A DNA stretch of 64,000 nt. Origin: Litsea cubeba (lineage: Eukaryota; Streptophyta; Magnoliopsida; Laurales; Lauraceae). Position numbers and translations under genes: made by a program. A model generated the notes under the pieces. The model saw only the letters and a program-made list of their open reading frames with translations, had not been told where the DNA came from and made no database searches. This document shows, piece after piece, positions 9,560-20,984 of the stretch (its first letter is position 1; each line of letters starts with the position of its first letter). The stretch is from the NCBI GenBank assembly GCA_012931725.1, contig CM022951.1, forward strand, positions 25,640,752-25,704,751. Reading direction: 5' to 3'.

Positions 9560-10550
9560 CTATCTTTTTTCATTTGTCCTGGTTGCACCATCAAAGTACA
9601 TGTCCCAGGAGGCACTTTGTGAGAAAGTCTCCACATTGTAGACTGGTTCGTCTGGGAGATCATCTCTGAGCGGAGAATCTTTAGGCAATGGATGCTCTGC
9701 GAGGAAGTCCGCTAGAGCTTGCCCTTTGATTGCTTTTTGTGGTACATACCTAATATCAAATTGTGACAGAAGGATGGACCATTTTGCCAGTCGAGCATTG
9801 AGAGAACCTGCCTTTGTGACAAGGACCTTCAAGAGGTTGACCCTCAAGACCAGGTATACTATGTTGGAAAGCAAGTAGTGACGCAGCTTTTGTACGGCGA
9901 ACATCACTGCAAGACATTCTTTTTCGACTGGAGAGTAGCGATGCTCTGCACCTACTAGCATGCGGCTGAGGTAATATAGAGCAGATTCTTTTCTTTGATC
10001 ATTTTCTTGCGCAAGCAGAGCTCCCAAAGAGTGATCAAGGGCTCTTGTGTACAAGATGAATGGTTTTCCAGTGGTAGGAGCAGCTAACACTGGAGGTTTT
10101 GTCAGGTATGACTTGATGTCTTGGAAAGCAGCTTCACAGTCAGCATCCCGGACAAAGTTTACACCTTTTTTCATCAATCGGGAGAATGGACGGCATTTCC
10201 CCGAAAGATTGGAGATGAACCGTCTGATATAGGCCAATCTCCCTTGAAGCCCTTTGAGTTCTCTCAAGGTTCTTGGAGAGGGCATTTCTAGAATGGCTTT
10301 GACTTTTATGGGGTCAAGCTCTATTCCAGCTTTCCGAACTAAGAATCCGAGGAACTTACCCGGCGAGACGCCGAAGAAGCATTTCAAAGGATTCATTCGC
10401 AGTTTGTGTTTGCAAAGCCGGAGGAAGACTTCTCGAAGGTTTTCGAGATGATCTTCTTTTCTTTTGCTTTTGACGGCGAGGTCATCAACGTAACATTCAA
10501 CCGTCTTGTGCTGCATATCTTAGAATATCTTCATCATAGCCCTCTGATAT
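9560..10550 (-). pseudogene. Reverse transcriptase C-terminal part and RNase H of Tat copy A
   Basis: It carries the RT catalytic motif YVDD (codons at 10481-10492), the thumb and connection, and the first RNase H, with LYTRALDHSLGALLAQEND and the conserved HRYSPVEKECLAV. The reading continues into the start of the second RNase H and ends at a TAG (9560-9562). At its upstream end the gene is cut by insertion of copy B: the rest of the RT resumes at 33720. Inactive because of the insertion and downstream stops. Confidence 0.9.
10546..10550. repeat. Target-site duplication gatat, left copy (for Tat copy B)
   Basis: gatat directly before the LTR start at 10551; the same five bases follow the other LTR at 33720-33724. 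Copy C reads uninterrupted through this point (ctctgatatgtggcacc near 45307), confirming that B was inserted here. Confidence 0.95.
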
Positions 10551-12918
10551 TGATGGATCGCGCTCCTGCCCGGGTCCTACCGAGGTCGGCGGGCGTGGGA
10601 GTCCGTTGGGTACGACCCTTTCGTGACCGGGGGGCAGATGCGTGCATCAACATTTCTTTGTGTGGGTGTGCCAGATTTTCTATTTTACTTGGAATTGCAA
10701 GTGGTGATCCGGAGATCAACCTTCGCAAGTAAAAAGGAAATCAACTTCTTTCAAGTTTTCCATTGCACATATATTTAAGAAAAGAGACATTTTCTTGATT
10801 TGCCATGAAAGGCGATTTTTTTGGCATTTATAGCCGATTTTGGCGTTTATAGCCGATTTACAATTCTTATCAATAATGAAAGACAAGAGTTGTGATTTTT
10901 GTCTCTTTTAAAGAAATACAAACTACAATGAAAAGCAAGAAAAGGAGGATCTAACTTCTCAGGAGATTGTGGGGGACTCGTTCAGATTGACGGTCGTAAG
11001 CCATATGTGGGCTTCGCCATCATCCATGCAGATGAGAACAGAGGATGCTATTGATTTGCTTGGCTTGGCTATAACCTCAGGTTTTTAGAGGACAAAGACC
11101 AAAAGAAGGTCCTATGTCCAATAAAAAGCCGAGTAGACGGGCTGAAAAGCCACGTCTAAGCCATTGGCGGCAGAAGGAGAAGGCAAGGACCTTGGGGGGG
11201 GGGGGGTACCCCCCAAGGGACTTTTGTCACCTTGTTGCGGTGATCGGTGTAGAACTTCCGCAGAGTTTTCTCTCTTTTTCTTTCTCTGGATTTCTGTGCT
11301 TGTTTTCTGATTTCTGTCTGCTGTCTCTGTCTGTGTGTTTTTTTTTTCTTGGAGAGCTCTCCTATTTATAGGCTTTTAGGTAGCCATTTAGGAGGGTTTA
11401 TGAGCCTTGATTATCATAAAGCTACATAAAGGGAGGAGTTACAAGATTGAATTCTTTATTTTGTAACTCCTTTTTCTTGGCTTCTGATTGGCCGGAGGAG
11501 ATTGAGGGCATTTAATCGCCTTTCATCGCCATGATGGGAGGTGTTTCATGGGTTAAATGCCATGAATCTCTTGACTTGTAACTCCCGAATGCTTGCTTCT
11601 GATTGGGCCGTCCAAAGAAATGGATTAATGACTGTAATAAAGCTAGTCAATTAATCGCATTAAGTGGTCGCCGAGCAGTTGAAGAGTCGCGGGCCGTGCC
11701 GCGTCTTTTGGGATTCTTCTGGCGATGATCATCGATGGATCTTCATGTAGATCGACATCGGATGACCATGTAACTTCAGGTGTTGGTTGCCAACAGCGGG
11801 TCGGTGCCATCTGTCCTGTCGATTTTTCGATCGGTCGGGTAGAAAGCACACTTTTTTTGGTTGACCGGGTGGCGATCAATGTTGTTTCCGATACTCTTGA
11901 TGATTGACCCATGTTTTAGACGGATGTCAGAGGGTTTGGTGTCTCAAAAGTATGAATTTTGGAAAGTACCAGAGGCTGGATGCTTCGAATCGTGAAAAAA
12001 CGGCGAAAACCGGGGTTTCCGGGGCCTTCCCGGCGACCCTGGGGGGTTTTGCCCCCCTTTTGTCCCGTTTTGTGTCCGTTTTTGCTGTTTTTTGATTCTT
12101 TTTTCTTCTGTATTTTTCCTTGACATTTTTGATCTTTTATTGGCGTGATTTCCTTGTAGAAAACCTGATGAGAATCTTTGCTTTTTGGTTTGCAAAGTTT
12201 CCAATTTTCTGAGAAAGCCGAAGACTTTGTTGCGCAGAACTGCCGATTTTCCGTCAGAAGCTGAAACTGGGTCAAACGATGTCGGAATGACCTGAAATTT
12301 GGTGTGAAGCCTCCTGAGCAATAAATAAGACCAACCATAGGATTTTGTTTGAGTTTTGAAGCCGTTTGGGGTCCTATTACCAGTAAACTTGCTTTTGTCG
12401 CGATGAAGATGTCGCGGCTCGATGTGCGGTCAACCGATGTCTGATTGACTTGAAATTTGACAGGGAACCTATTGGAGTCATTTTAAGATGATCCATAGGC
12501 TCTGTCTTGGAAACCACGGTCCCGGGGAGCTTCGCCGCCGAGAGGCCTGATTTAGCTGTTCAAAGGTTGATGTAGGGTCAAACGTTGTCGGTTTGACTCG
12601 GAACTTGACGTGGAGCCTTTTGGATGTATTTTGAGACCATCCATCGGCTCTAATCGAAGATTTGGTGTCTCCGATGCTTTCGCCACCGGGAGCTCCTTTT
12701 TAGCTATTGGAGAAGCGAAGTTAGGCCAAATGATTTTGAAATGGCCCGAAACTTCTTGTGTACTCCTCTTTTGGCTGTCTTGAAAGATCTTACAGTTTTT
12801 TGTTTGATTCTGACAAGATTTGCTTTTTTGGAAGTAGCATTGCCTATTTATGGCAGGTCGCGACTTCATGTAGCTCTTTGGATCTTGAAGAGGCAAAGTG
12901 ACATTTTTGGTGTCAACA
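10551..12918 (-). repeat. Tat copy B, 3' LTR (2368 bp)
   Basis: Starts tgatgga and ends tgtcaaca on the plus strand, so TG...CA on both. It contains two tagccga units (10826-10860), a 13-G tract in a CCTTGGG/CCCAAGG inverted repeat (about 11190-11217), a minus-strand TATA box (TATAAATAG, 11362-11370) and three GTCA...TGAC units (12271-12291, 12429-12449, 12577-12597). Relative to the partner LTR it lacks two tagccga units and about 30 bp near 12030. Confidence 0.92.
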
Positions 12919-12934
12919 AATGCCCCCTCGAGGT
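12919..12934 (-). promoter_or_regulatory. Polypurine tract of Tat copy B
   Basis: aatgccccctcgaggt directly inside the 3' LTR, giving a purine-rich run on the minus strand. Identical to the tract in copy A. Confidence 0.75.
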
Positions 12935-13156
12935 ACAGCGACGAGTTGCTTAACTTTTGTAGTCGATGTGCCTCGAAGAGATTTGTGAAGGAGAGCCTAT
13001 GACTGGACCAAGAGTCTTTGAGCAGTCTTTCTTTTTGGTCTTTGTAGCCTTTTGAGCTTGCAGGGGAATTTTATGGTAGTGAAAGGAATCACGTACCATC
13101 TCGAGGCAAAGTTTTGAAGATGACATCAGGGATGTGGATTTGGGTTTTGGCCTTGT
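12935..13156. other. Non-coding stretch after PPT (copy B)
   Basis: Counterpart of 685-881 in copy A, with a short extra segment near 12955-12975. No gene seen. Confidence 0.5.
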
Positions 13157-13305
13157 GACCTAACAGGCTGTATGTGGCAGGTTAGGGGGTCGGGTTTGGT
13201 TTTGACCGTGTGACCCAACAAGCGTATGTGGAATGTTGGGGGGTCAGGTTTTGGTTTTGATCTTATGACCTAACAGGCTGTATGTGGCAAGTTAGGGGAT
13301 CAGGT
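13157..13305. repeat. Three tandem stem-loop units near the PPT (copy B)
   Basis: Left arms at 13157-13164, 13212-13219 and 13267-13274; right arms at 13181-13191, 13235-13245 and 13291-13301. Unit 2 pairs GACCCAAC with GTTGGGGGGTC, whereas units 1 and 3 pair GACCTAAC with GTTAGGGG. Both arms changed together. Confidence 0.78.
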
Positions 13306-13851
13306 TTTGGTTTGGTTTGTTGTGGAATGTCAATTTCAAGATTTTGGCTCAATTTGGTAGATGAGGCTGGATGGTTTGATTTTTAGAAGCTCATGGGGCT
13401 TGGAATTTTCTTTGTATGGTCCAATCAACTCAAAAGAGGCATGGAACCATTTTTGTATGCTCTTGGTAAGAGGGATTTCTCTTTGACTAAAAGCCAAATT
13501 TTTTTTTTTTTTTGTGCCTAGGTGGTCAAACCTGGCTCATATGGGCTAACCCATGGGACCTTAAGCTTTTGAAATGGCTTAGATCTCATATGGTGTCATT
13601 TTTGTAAAGAATATCCAAAAATATCTCATTTGGATAGAGAATATCTAAGAATATCTTTACTTTGGAGAAAATCTCTCATGATCCCTTTATTTTGGAATAG
13701 GATATCTCAAGATATCTTTCTTTTGGGAAAGAGTCCGTCATTGATCCTATCTTTTGGGAGAAAATCTCTCATTGATTTCTTTTTGGGAGAAAATCCTTCA
13801 AGATATCTTTCTTTTGGGAAAGAATCTTTCTAATCTCTTTCTTTTGGTAAG
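13306..13851 (+). promoter_or_regulatory. Upstream region of antisense PMD gene (copy B)
   Basis: Counterpart of 1039-1587 in copy A, with the same T-run, the evening-element-like AAAATATCT (13618-13626) and repeated atatct/agatat motifs. Non-coding. Confidence 0.5.
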
Positions 13852-13915
13852 GTTACTAATTAGTAACACCTACCTCTTTCTTCTTTCCTTCTTTGGTTTG
13901 CTCTCTTCTATAAAA
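13852..13915 (+). promoter_or_regulatory. Core promoter of antisense PMD gene, copy B
   Basis: The 16-bp palindrome at 13852-13867 and the TATA box TATAAAA at 13909-13915 are unchanged from copy A. The ATG follows at 14038. A short insertion lies between TATA and ATG relative to copy A. Confidence 0.7.
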
Positions 13916-15397
13916 GCAAGAAGGAGGTTGGATCTCTTGCTCTTATTGCTTTCTTTTGCAACAATCTCAAGAGGGCTTCAAGACCAAGAGTTCTTCTTCT
14001 TCAAGATCTTCAAGACTTTTCTTCTTCTTCTCCATCAATGGCTTCAAGTAAGTTCCCTTTTTCAAGAAAGCTCCATGATAGAAAAAAAAGTTCTTTTTTT
14101 TTGTTTCTTTCTTTTCTTTTCCACGTGTTTGCTTCTTTTTTTTTTTACACATTTTTTTTTTTTGCTTTCTTTTCTTCTTTCTTTTTTTTTTCATGTTTTT
14201 TTTTTATTTGTGGGCCGTACGGACAGATCCGTACGGATCTGGCCGTACGGCCACGTGGCCTGTGGGCCATCCCCTTTTCTTTTGTTTAGTTTTTTTTTTG
14301 TTTTCTTTCCCTCTTTTTTTTTCGAGAAAGTTTCTTTTTTTTTGTTGTTCTTTTTCTTTCTCCTTTTTTTTTTGAGAAAGTTTTTTTCTTCTTCTTTTTT
14401 TTTTGCTCATCATGATAATGCATTTTTTTTTCGCAAACCAAGATGTTCATGCATGTATATTGAATTGTAGCTTGATGTGATAGCATACCTGAAAGTTTTC
14501 GCAAATTTGGGAATTTGGAGCTTGCAGCGATGTTGAGCCCTTCCTGATTTTGCGGAGACTTTGAGGTTTCGAAAGTTTGGAGTTTCGGAGCTCGCAGCAA
14601 TGTTGAGCCCATCTTCAAGCTTTCTATTTCTTTCGGGATAGTTCCTTTTCTTCGGAATTGCCCCGGCATCATGTCAAAATTTCGCCAGATTTTTTTTTTA
14701 GTGAGATTCTGTCATTTTGATGTTTTGATCTTTTTCTTTTCCATCCTTTGCAGGTGGTTCCTCCAGAACGAACAAGGGTAAAGAGCCTGCTACAAGCGCA
14801 CCTCGTCGGTCTGCTAGATCTTCTAATCCGGCCGTTCAGCAGGCTTTTGAGAAGGTCCAGTATGTTGAGAGAAAGCTGGAAGAGTGCGACTCCCTTAACA
14901 GAGATGAGATGAGCCAGCGACTGATTACTCTAAAGGGAGAGGAATTCTATAAGATCATGGTAAGTAGTCGTCCATGGGTGATGGAAGATCAGAGCATTTT
15001 GCCCAAGCCTACCTTCTTCTTTGGTGATGCAGTCCCTGATGACATGACATACCAGAGGAGATGTTTTCAGTTCTCTTTCACAGCAGATGGTGAGAAGAAG
15101 ACTGTTGCTACCCGGTCGATGTTTGATCGCACCGTCTCGATTCTGAGCCTTGCCCCCACGTGCTCTAAGAGGGAAGATCCTCCAAGCTGGGTGAGAAGGA
15201 CAAATGTAATCAAGACCGGGGTTTTTGTTGGCGGTTCTCCTGGATATACGGAGAAGTCGCCTGCTGACATGGACCTGTTGATGCCATCCAGCGGCTACCA
15301 GGGCTCTGATTATCCGTCGGTCGATTTGAGACCGGTGGGCCTTGGTATTTTCAGCGGTGACGGCAGCAATTGGATAAAGCCTTTTCGACTTCGTGGC

Positions 15398-15402
15398 CGT
15401 TT
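15398..15402. repeat. Target-site duplication cgttt around solo LTR (left copy)
   Basis: cgttt at 15398-15402 is repeated at 17412-17416. Copy A has the undisrupted site (ggccgtttcaatg near 3158). Confidence 0.9.
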
Positions 15403-17411
15403 TGTTGGGATTGGTGTATGCCCTAAAGCCCACTAGCTGCATTTTTCATCTTTTGTTACTGGATATTTACTGGTTATTTAATGGAAAGACTCTTTTATGC
15501 TTAAACATGTATATATGTATGGTTGTGTAAGGCCCATTGTTTCTAGTAAATGAATTAGGTGTGTAGTGTCTACACATAGATAGGTCTAATTCATGGACAA
15601 CTGGAAACATCATATTTGTTCATAACTGAAAGATGGAGCTGGGCACTTCATCTTGGTAGAAGTTATAATGAGATACTCTCCTATATAGGGTGACTTACCT
15701 AAGTCACGGGAGGGCTTTCCCGGATCTATCTCATTAGTGCATGTGTCATGCATTGAACAGGACCATTGTAGGTGTGATCTCTAAAATAGTACTATCACAG
15801 AAAAGAGATCAAGTCACCTCATGCTACTAAGTAACCGGTGCTCTTAATCTTGAGCATTTGTGGATGAACTGACGAAGTCAAGTTCTTGTGCTTTGATTCA
15901 CTATGGGTGAGATTCTTTTCATGGGTCAACAGCTCTGTGTTTTGGGTACTCGGACTTGATCAGTTGGGACGTGCAGATGCAATATAGAATCTATGCCATC
16001 TGTTGATGGAATAATCGTCCCCTTGGAATTATCCGATTAATCATCAAAATCTAAGATCTTAGTATATGGATGTTCCATATGAATATTGAACTTGTGGGTC
16101 GCTCCCTGGGTCAAGAGAATGATATTCGAATGATGATTATGTTAAGGATATGAAGTTCTAAGGTTTAGATGTAATCGGGAAGGTTGATAGTACATGTGAT
16201 AACCTGACTCGATTATGGATGTTACATAGAGGGGCATTCAGGTCATTACACTTAGTAGGTCGAAGACAACCGTCATTTTATGACAAGCTTATTATATTAT
16301 ATATTTGTCCTTGGAGTTCAACCATAACTCTTTAGTGGAATGAGTTAAGGTTAAAATGGTCTTTATGTTGCTATGGGTTTAGCATGGACATTTTGGTCAT
16401 TTTGGGAGCCAATGGCAAATATGTCTTTTGGTCCCTTCTCTAGTCACTTACCAAGATTGGCATGGTTTCCTAAGATGTTTAGATAACATAAGGATGAATT
16501 ATTTTAGTGAAAAAATAATTTTGAGTTTAAATTCAAATAGACCTTTGATGGCATACATGAACTTAACTCTAGATAAATTGTATGTGGGCCATGGTGTGCA
16601 TTGATATGTGGGATGTCCATAATAGGATTTCCATGGGTAAGGTTTCCAACTTTGAGTAGGACTCTCTACTTGGAAAGTTGGACTCCTCTTTGGATTAGTA
16701 TTCCTATAAGTTAGTTTCCTTTTTGGATTAGGAACTTAAAATTAGTAAGTGTTCTACAACTAGGATTACTAATTGTATGGAAAGTTCCTTTTAGTTTCCT
16801 TTTCTAATTGGAGTGTTTCTTAAAGGAAATAAGTCTTTCCTTTTTGGACATCAATTAGAATAAAGAGAGATAACTTTATGGGAAAGGTTTCCACAAAAGT
16901 TTCTATAAAAGAAACACATTCCCCTTGGACGTCCAACACTTTGTAGCACACTAAGAGAGTCACACGCCCAGCCCTTTGGAGGTTCTCTTCTTGAGAGAAG
17001 AAAGCTTAAGGTCTGAGATTTTCCCTTGGAGAAATAGTTCTTGTTTCCTAGATTAAGATCCCACCATCTTAGCTAACCAGATTTGGAAGTGAGATAGAGG
17101 AGAAGATCAAAGGCAATACTAGTGCAAGAAAATTCCAGCAACTTGTTTGCAAATTGCAAGTCTGAGTTCCGGCCCTTGGATCTATTTTTTCAGAGATTTG
17201 AAGTCTACAAATCTTCGAGGTAATAGTCTTCTATCATCTCTATTAATTAGACACATGTTGGTCATGATTTAATGGAGTTTCTATGCGATTCTTTATGGCT
17301 GATTTCCGCTGCATAGTGCAGAAATCAGATTTTTTAAAATTTGTCATGCTTTGCATCAGCCATAGTAGTCTCTTTATGAGAAGTTTCAGATCTGAATCGC
17401 AATTTCTTTCA
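15403..17411 (+). mobile_element. Solo LTR, ~2.0 kb, lineage unresolved
   Basis: Starts TGTTGGGATTGG and ends TTTCA, with a 5-bp duplication, and has no coding capacity. A TATA box (tctataaaag, near 16910) on the plus strand supports LTR identity and orientation. This is what remains after recombination between the two LTRs of a complete element. It interrupts exon 2 of the PMD gene. I could not assign it to copia or gypsy from sequence alone. Confidence 0.85.
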
Positions 17412-18149
17412 CGTTTCAATGCTGACTCCGAGTGGAAGTCATGGACGGATCGCGTCCTGCTGATTGGTGGCGCCGTTTTGAAGGAAGCCGGGATTTTTGA
17501 TGCGGTCCGCGCTTTTAGGGAGACCGTGATTTTTTCCGACGAGGCCTTCATGGCTATGCTGGAGTCATTCCTCCCACAAACCAATACCTTCGTTGTGACG
17601 AATGGTGAGATTGGTTTTTCTTTGAAGGAGCTGAGCGCCATTACTGGATTGCCCATCCTTGGCAAACTCAGCGTCCTTGAGGGGCAGTCTGAGGAGTTCA
17701 GGCTTCTATACTTTCAGCTTGTCGCCTTCTATGATTTTTTGAAGGAGAAGGGGGGTTTGAAAGTTAGATCCAGCAGTTGGAAGAGTTCTAGCTCTTCATT
17801 CCCCAACTTTTTTGATAGCAGGGAGTCTTCTGGTGGCGTGACCCAAGAAGCCGGAGCTCAGGATCCAAGTTCAAAGAAGATCTTGGCCATGCAAGAAGAG
17901 TTGAGAGATTTCTGTGCAAGTACAAACGCCATATGTCCTGACATTGCACTTCGGAGAGATCTCGCTGTTTACCTCACTTATTGGCTTGGTGAGGCTATTT
18001 TTGCTGGAGGAGATGGAACGCACATCAGGCCGCATTGTATTTTTTCGGCTTGTCAGATGGCGTTCGGGGAGCAGCTCGCTTTGGTGCCAGCTCTTTACTC
18101 CTACCTGTGTACCGAACTGCAGGCTGCTGCTTTTTTGGTTCGGCTTGGG

Positions 18150-20984
18150 TGTAACACCCCGACCCGCCTTAATCTCGTTTTAGAGTTAATTAATTTAGAT
18201 TATTGCTTAATGGATGTTTTGATTGTGATTGGACTTGATTAGGTAGAATTAGTGGGGTTTGACCATTTACTAGGTAGATTATGACTTTTGGAGTGTTTTG
18301 GGTTTTTGTGTGTACTTAGAAATTTCTGGGTTTTTAATGCATTGCATAGAGCATTTCATGGGCCTCAACTTTCATGCCTTGACCCATCAAATTCGGATCC
18401 ATTTAGGCCCATTCCCAGCCCACTTAATCAGTCCAAGCCCTTTCTTGAAATTTCAGTCCATTTTGTGGACTTGCATGCAACTGCTGGAAATAAATTCCAT
18501 AAAAGCCTATTCCAGCTACTTTCTTCTTCTCTATTCTCCTTCTCTACTTCTTCATTTCTTCCTTCACTTCTAGCATCAACCAAAGGATATTGCAAGGAAG
18601 CCATCCACCATTCCAACACTATCATCTTCTCCAACAAGACTCCATTTTCCAAGCTCAAGCATTCCTTCATTTTCTTCTCCTTGCACTTTTTGGGTAAGCT
18701 CTTTTCTTTGTAATCTCCTCTATTTGATGAGCTACATTTTCCTTTTCCCTTTGTATTAATTTCAATCTTGAGAGTATGTCTAAGATTCGTGCATGTATCT
18801 TCTCCATTTCATTCATTTTCTTCCATTTTGTTTTTCACCATTTTTAGGGCATTTGAGCTTGCATTTTTAGGGATTTTGAGCTTAAGAGGTTTTAGGTGTG
18901 AGAGATAGCTTCCAAGCACCTAAGGCAAGTTAAATATGTACATTGATATGCATGCTTCCTTGTTTGTCTCTTGAATATGATCAATCTTGCTTAGATACCC
19001 ATTTCTTGCTCAAACATGGATTTTTGTGGATGATTTCTTCTTGTTAATGTAATATGGTTTATTGATGGTTTTTATGAGCATTTTGGAAGCTCAAGGACAC
19101 CCTTGTGTAGTGTGTAAAACCTGGAATGAATGCCTTGAATGGCTTGGAAGGAAACAAAGAAGTTTCAGATTTTCGGACCCAGGATTTGACAGTTCGCTCG
19201 AGCGAGCGTGAGTGAACGCTCGAGCGAAGAGCTCTCTGGGAGAGTTCGCTCGAGCGAACTTTGGTCTGCTCGAGCGAACAGCTCTCTGTCTCGGGTCCGC
19301 TCGAGCGAACATCTGGACGCTCGAGCGAACCTGATGCCTGCAGTATGCAGATTTTCCAATGACCATAACTTTTTAACCGTAAGTCCGTTTTTGGAGATCT
19401 ACATACCGTTGGAAAGCTCATGATGTGTAGAACCCAACAAAAAGATTATATGTTGGATTTTACATAATTGTGACAAATGGACGTTTCCATGAGCCGGACA
19501 TTGAACCGTAGCTTGATCTAGTTGATTGGCCTGATAGATGGACTTGTAGGATGTGCACCCTGGACTTTTATCATGACCACTGGGTTTGTTTAATTGTGGA
19601 TATGGATTGAGCACCCATACCCACAAAAGGGGCATTGTGTTCTTCGGATTGTAACCGTGCCAAATGTGTTCTATTAAGGGATTCGACATCCAAATTATGT
19701 AACGCCAAGGGGGTCCTCGTAGCCCGATAATGTCGAACTCTTAATACTACCCTGAGTTGGACGGTGAAGACCACATGTGTTCCCAAGACCGTAGGCTTGG
19801 CTTGATTTCTGTCTTGACTCCGTATATGATCTGTATGTACATGCATTGCATTTCGTTTCCAGTATTCTAGTATGACTTGATCATAATTCTGTTTAGTTAT
19901 GTATTTTCTGTTACACATCCGTTGTGTTATATTTATTTCTGTATTTGTTCAGTATATTTCAGTAAGTTCCGATTTGTTATTTATATGTCTTGTCCTGTAT
20001 ATGCCCTGTATCTGATTTACACTGTCCTGCACCTGCTCTGTTGTTTGTATATTGTACTCTATGAGTCGGCACCACTTAGCTTCGACCCTATCTAAGTCGG
20101 ACCCGGCTAAGTGTGGGTTTAGTAAACTTCTGGCCCTCTGCAGATGGGAATATATTCTGAGGGTTTACCGGCACCCTAGGTCTACGATGGAGAATTCTGG
20201 GTACCTCTGTCTCCTAGTAGCACCGCCCTGTCCTGTCCTGATATTCTGCTCTCATTTTATTTCATGTTATATGATTAACTTGAGAGAACATAGCTTATGT
20301 GGTTGTGCCAACTAGTTTGTTAATATGTTTATCTGTTATCTATGACTCGTATGTCTCATGCTAATTCATGCACTGATATGCCTAGTGATTATTCCTTCAT
20401 CTCTTATGATTTATACCTGTCTGACTATTCATTTGATACATGTTATATGGACTGTATATGTTTGTCTTGCTTAGCTTAGTCTAATGGTGCTACACTTGGC
20501 GTTACAGGTGAATACATTGACGCCATTGCCCCGGAGATCCTTGAGGGAGAGGACCCTCCACACAACGTAGCAGAGTGGACTCCTGATGATGTCTTCTAGA
20601 CATCCACTCGATGAGAAATGGACGTTTAAATGACCCACTGACCGTGGCTAGGATTGCCACATATTTTGTAGTAGTTTATAAACTTCTTAGCTTTTGGATT
20701 GTAAACTTAACTAACTTACTTCTTCTCTTCCTATCTCTTGAACTTGAACTTTTAAATCTATGCTCATGGACCCTTATGCTCTATATCTTTATAATTGTGT
20801 TATATTAATTGGATATCTATTTGACAAATTATACAGGCATATCGAAAAATATAAACCTCACACGTGATATCCTGTGGGTAAATTCCGTACGTGGGGACCT
20901 AGAGTCAACGAGTTTGACTCGAATTTCCACGCGGGCGTGTGTCGCGCCTCGGGATGTGTGCAATCTCGGGCTCGGGGCGTGACA
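18150..20984 (+). mobile_element. Solo LTR, 2.8 kb, Tekay/Del-like
   Basis: Begins TGTAACACCCCGA and ends TCGGGGCGTGACA, an imperfect terminal inverted repeat with TG...CA ends. It is flanked by ttggg at 18145-18149 and 20985-20989. A TATA-like cataaaagcc lies near 18497. The termini and length fit LTRs of Tekay-type chromoviruses; the lineage call is inference. It interrupts the PMD exon a second time. It contains a striking palindrome cluster at 19193-19330. Confidence 0.85.
19193..19330. repeat. Cluster of GCTCGAGC palindromes in the solo LTR
   Basis: Seven GCTCGAGC cores lie within ~140 bp, several extended to gttcgctcgagcgaac, separated by spacers containing agctctct. It lies about 700 nt downstream of the TATA-like site, so it would be in the transcribed part of the LTR. 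Confidence 0.9.

Noticed and set aside
9555..9570. Frameshift site (A-run plus G) at the stop in the second RNase H
   Set aside because: The AAAAAAG run is not in the phase needed for a -1 slip, and the downstream frame is the same as the upstream one, so a shift is not required.
19059..19421. Open frames across the CTCGAG palindrome cluster
   Set aside because: They arise from the repeated Ser/Arg/Glu codons of the palindromes on both strands; no protein family fits.
18150..20984. DNA transposon with terminal inverted repeats
   Set aside because: The ends are imperfect inverted repeats with TG...CA and a 5-bp duplication, there is a TATA-like site and no transposase. An LTR fits better.
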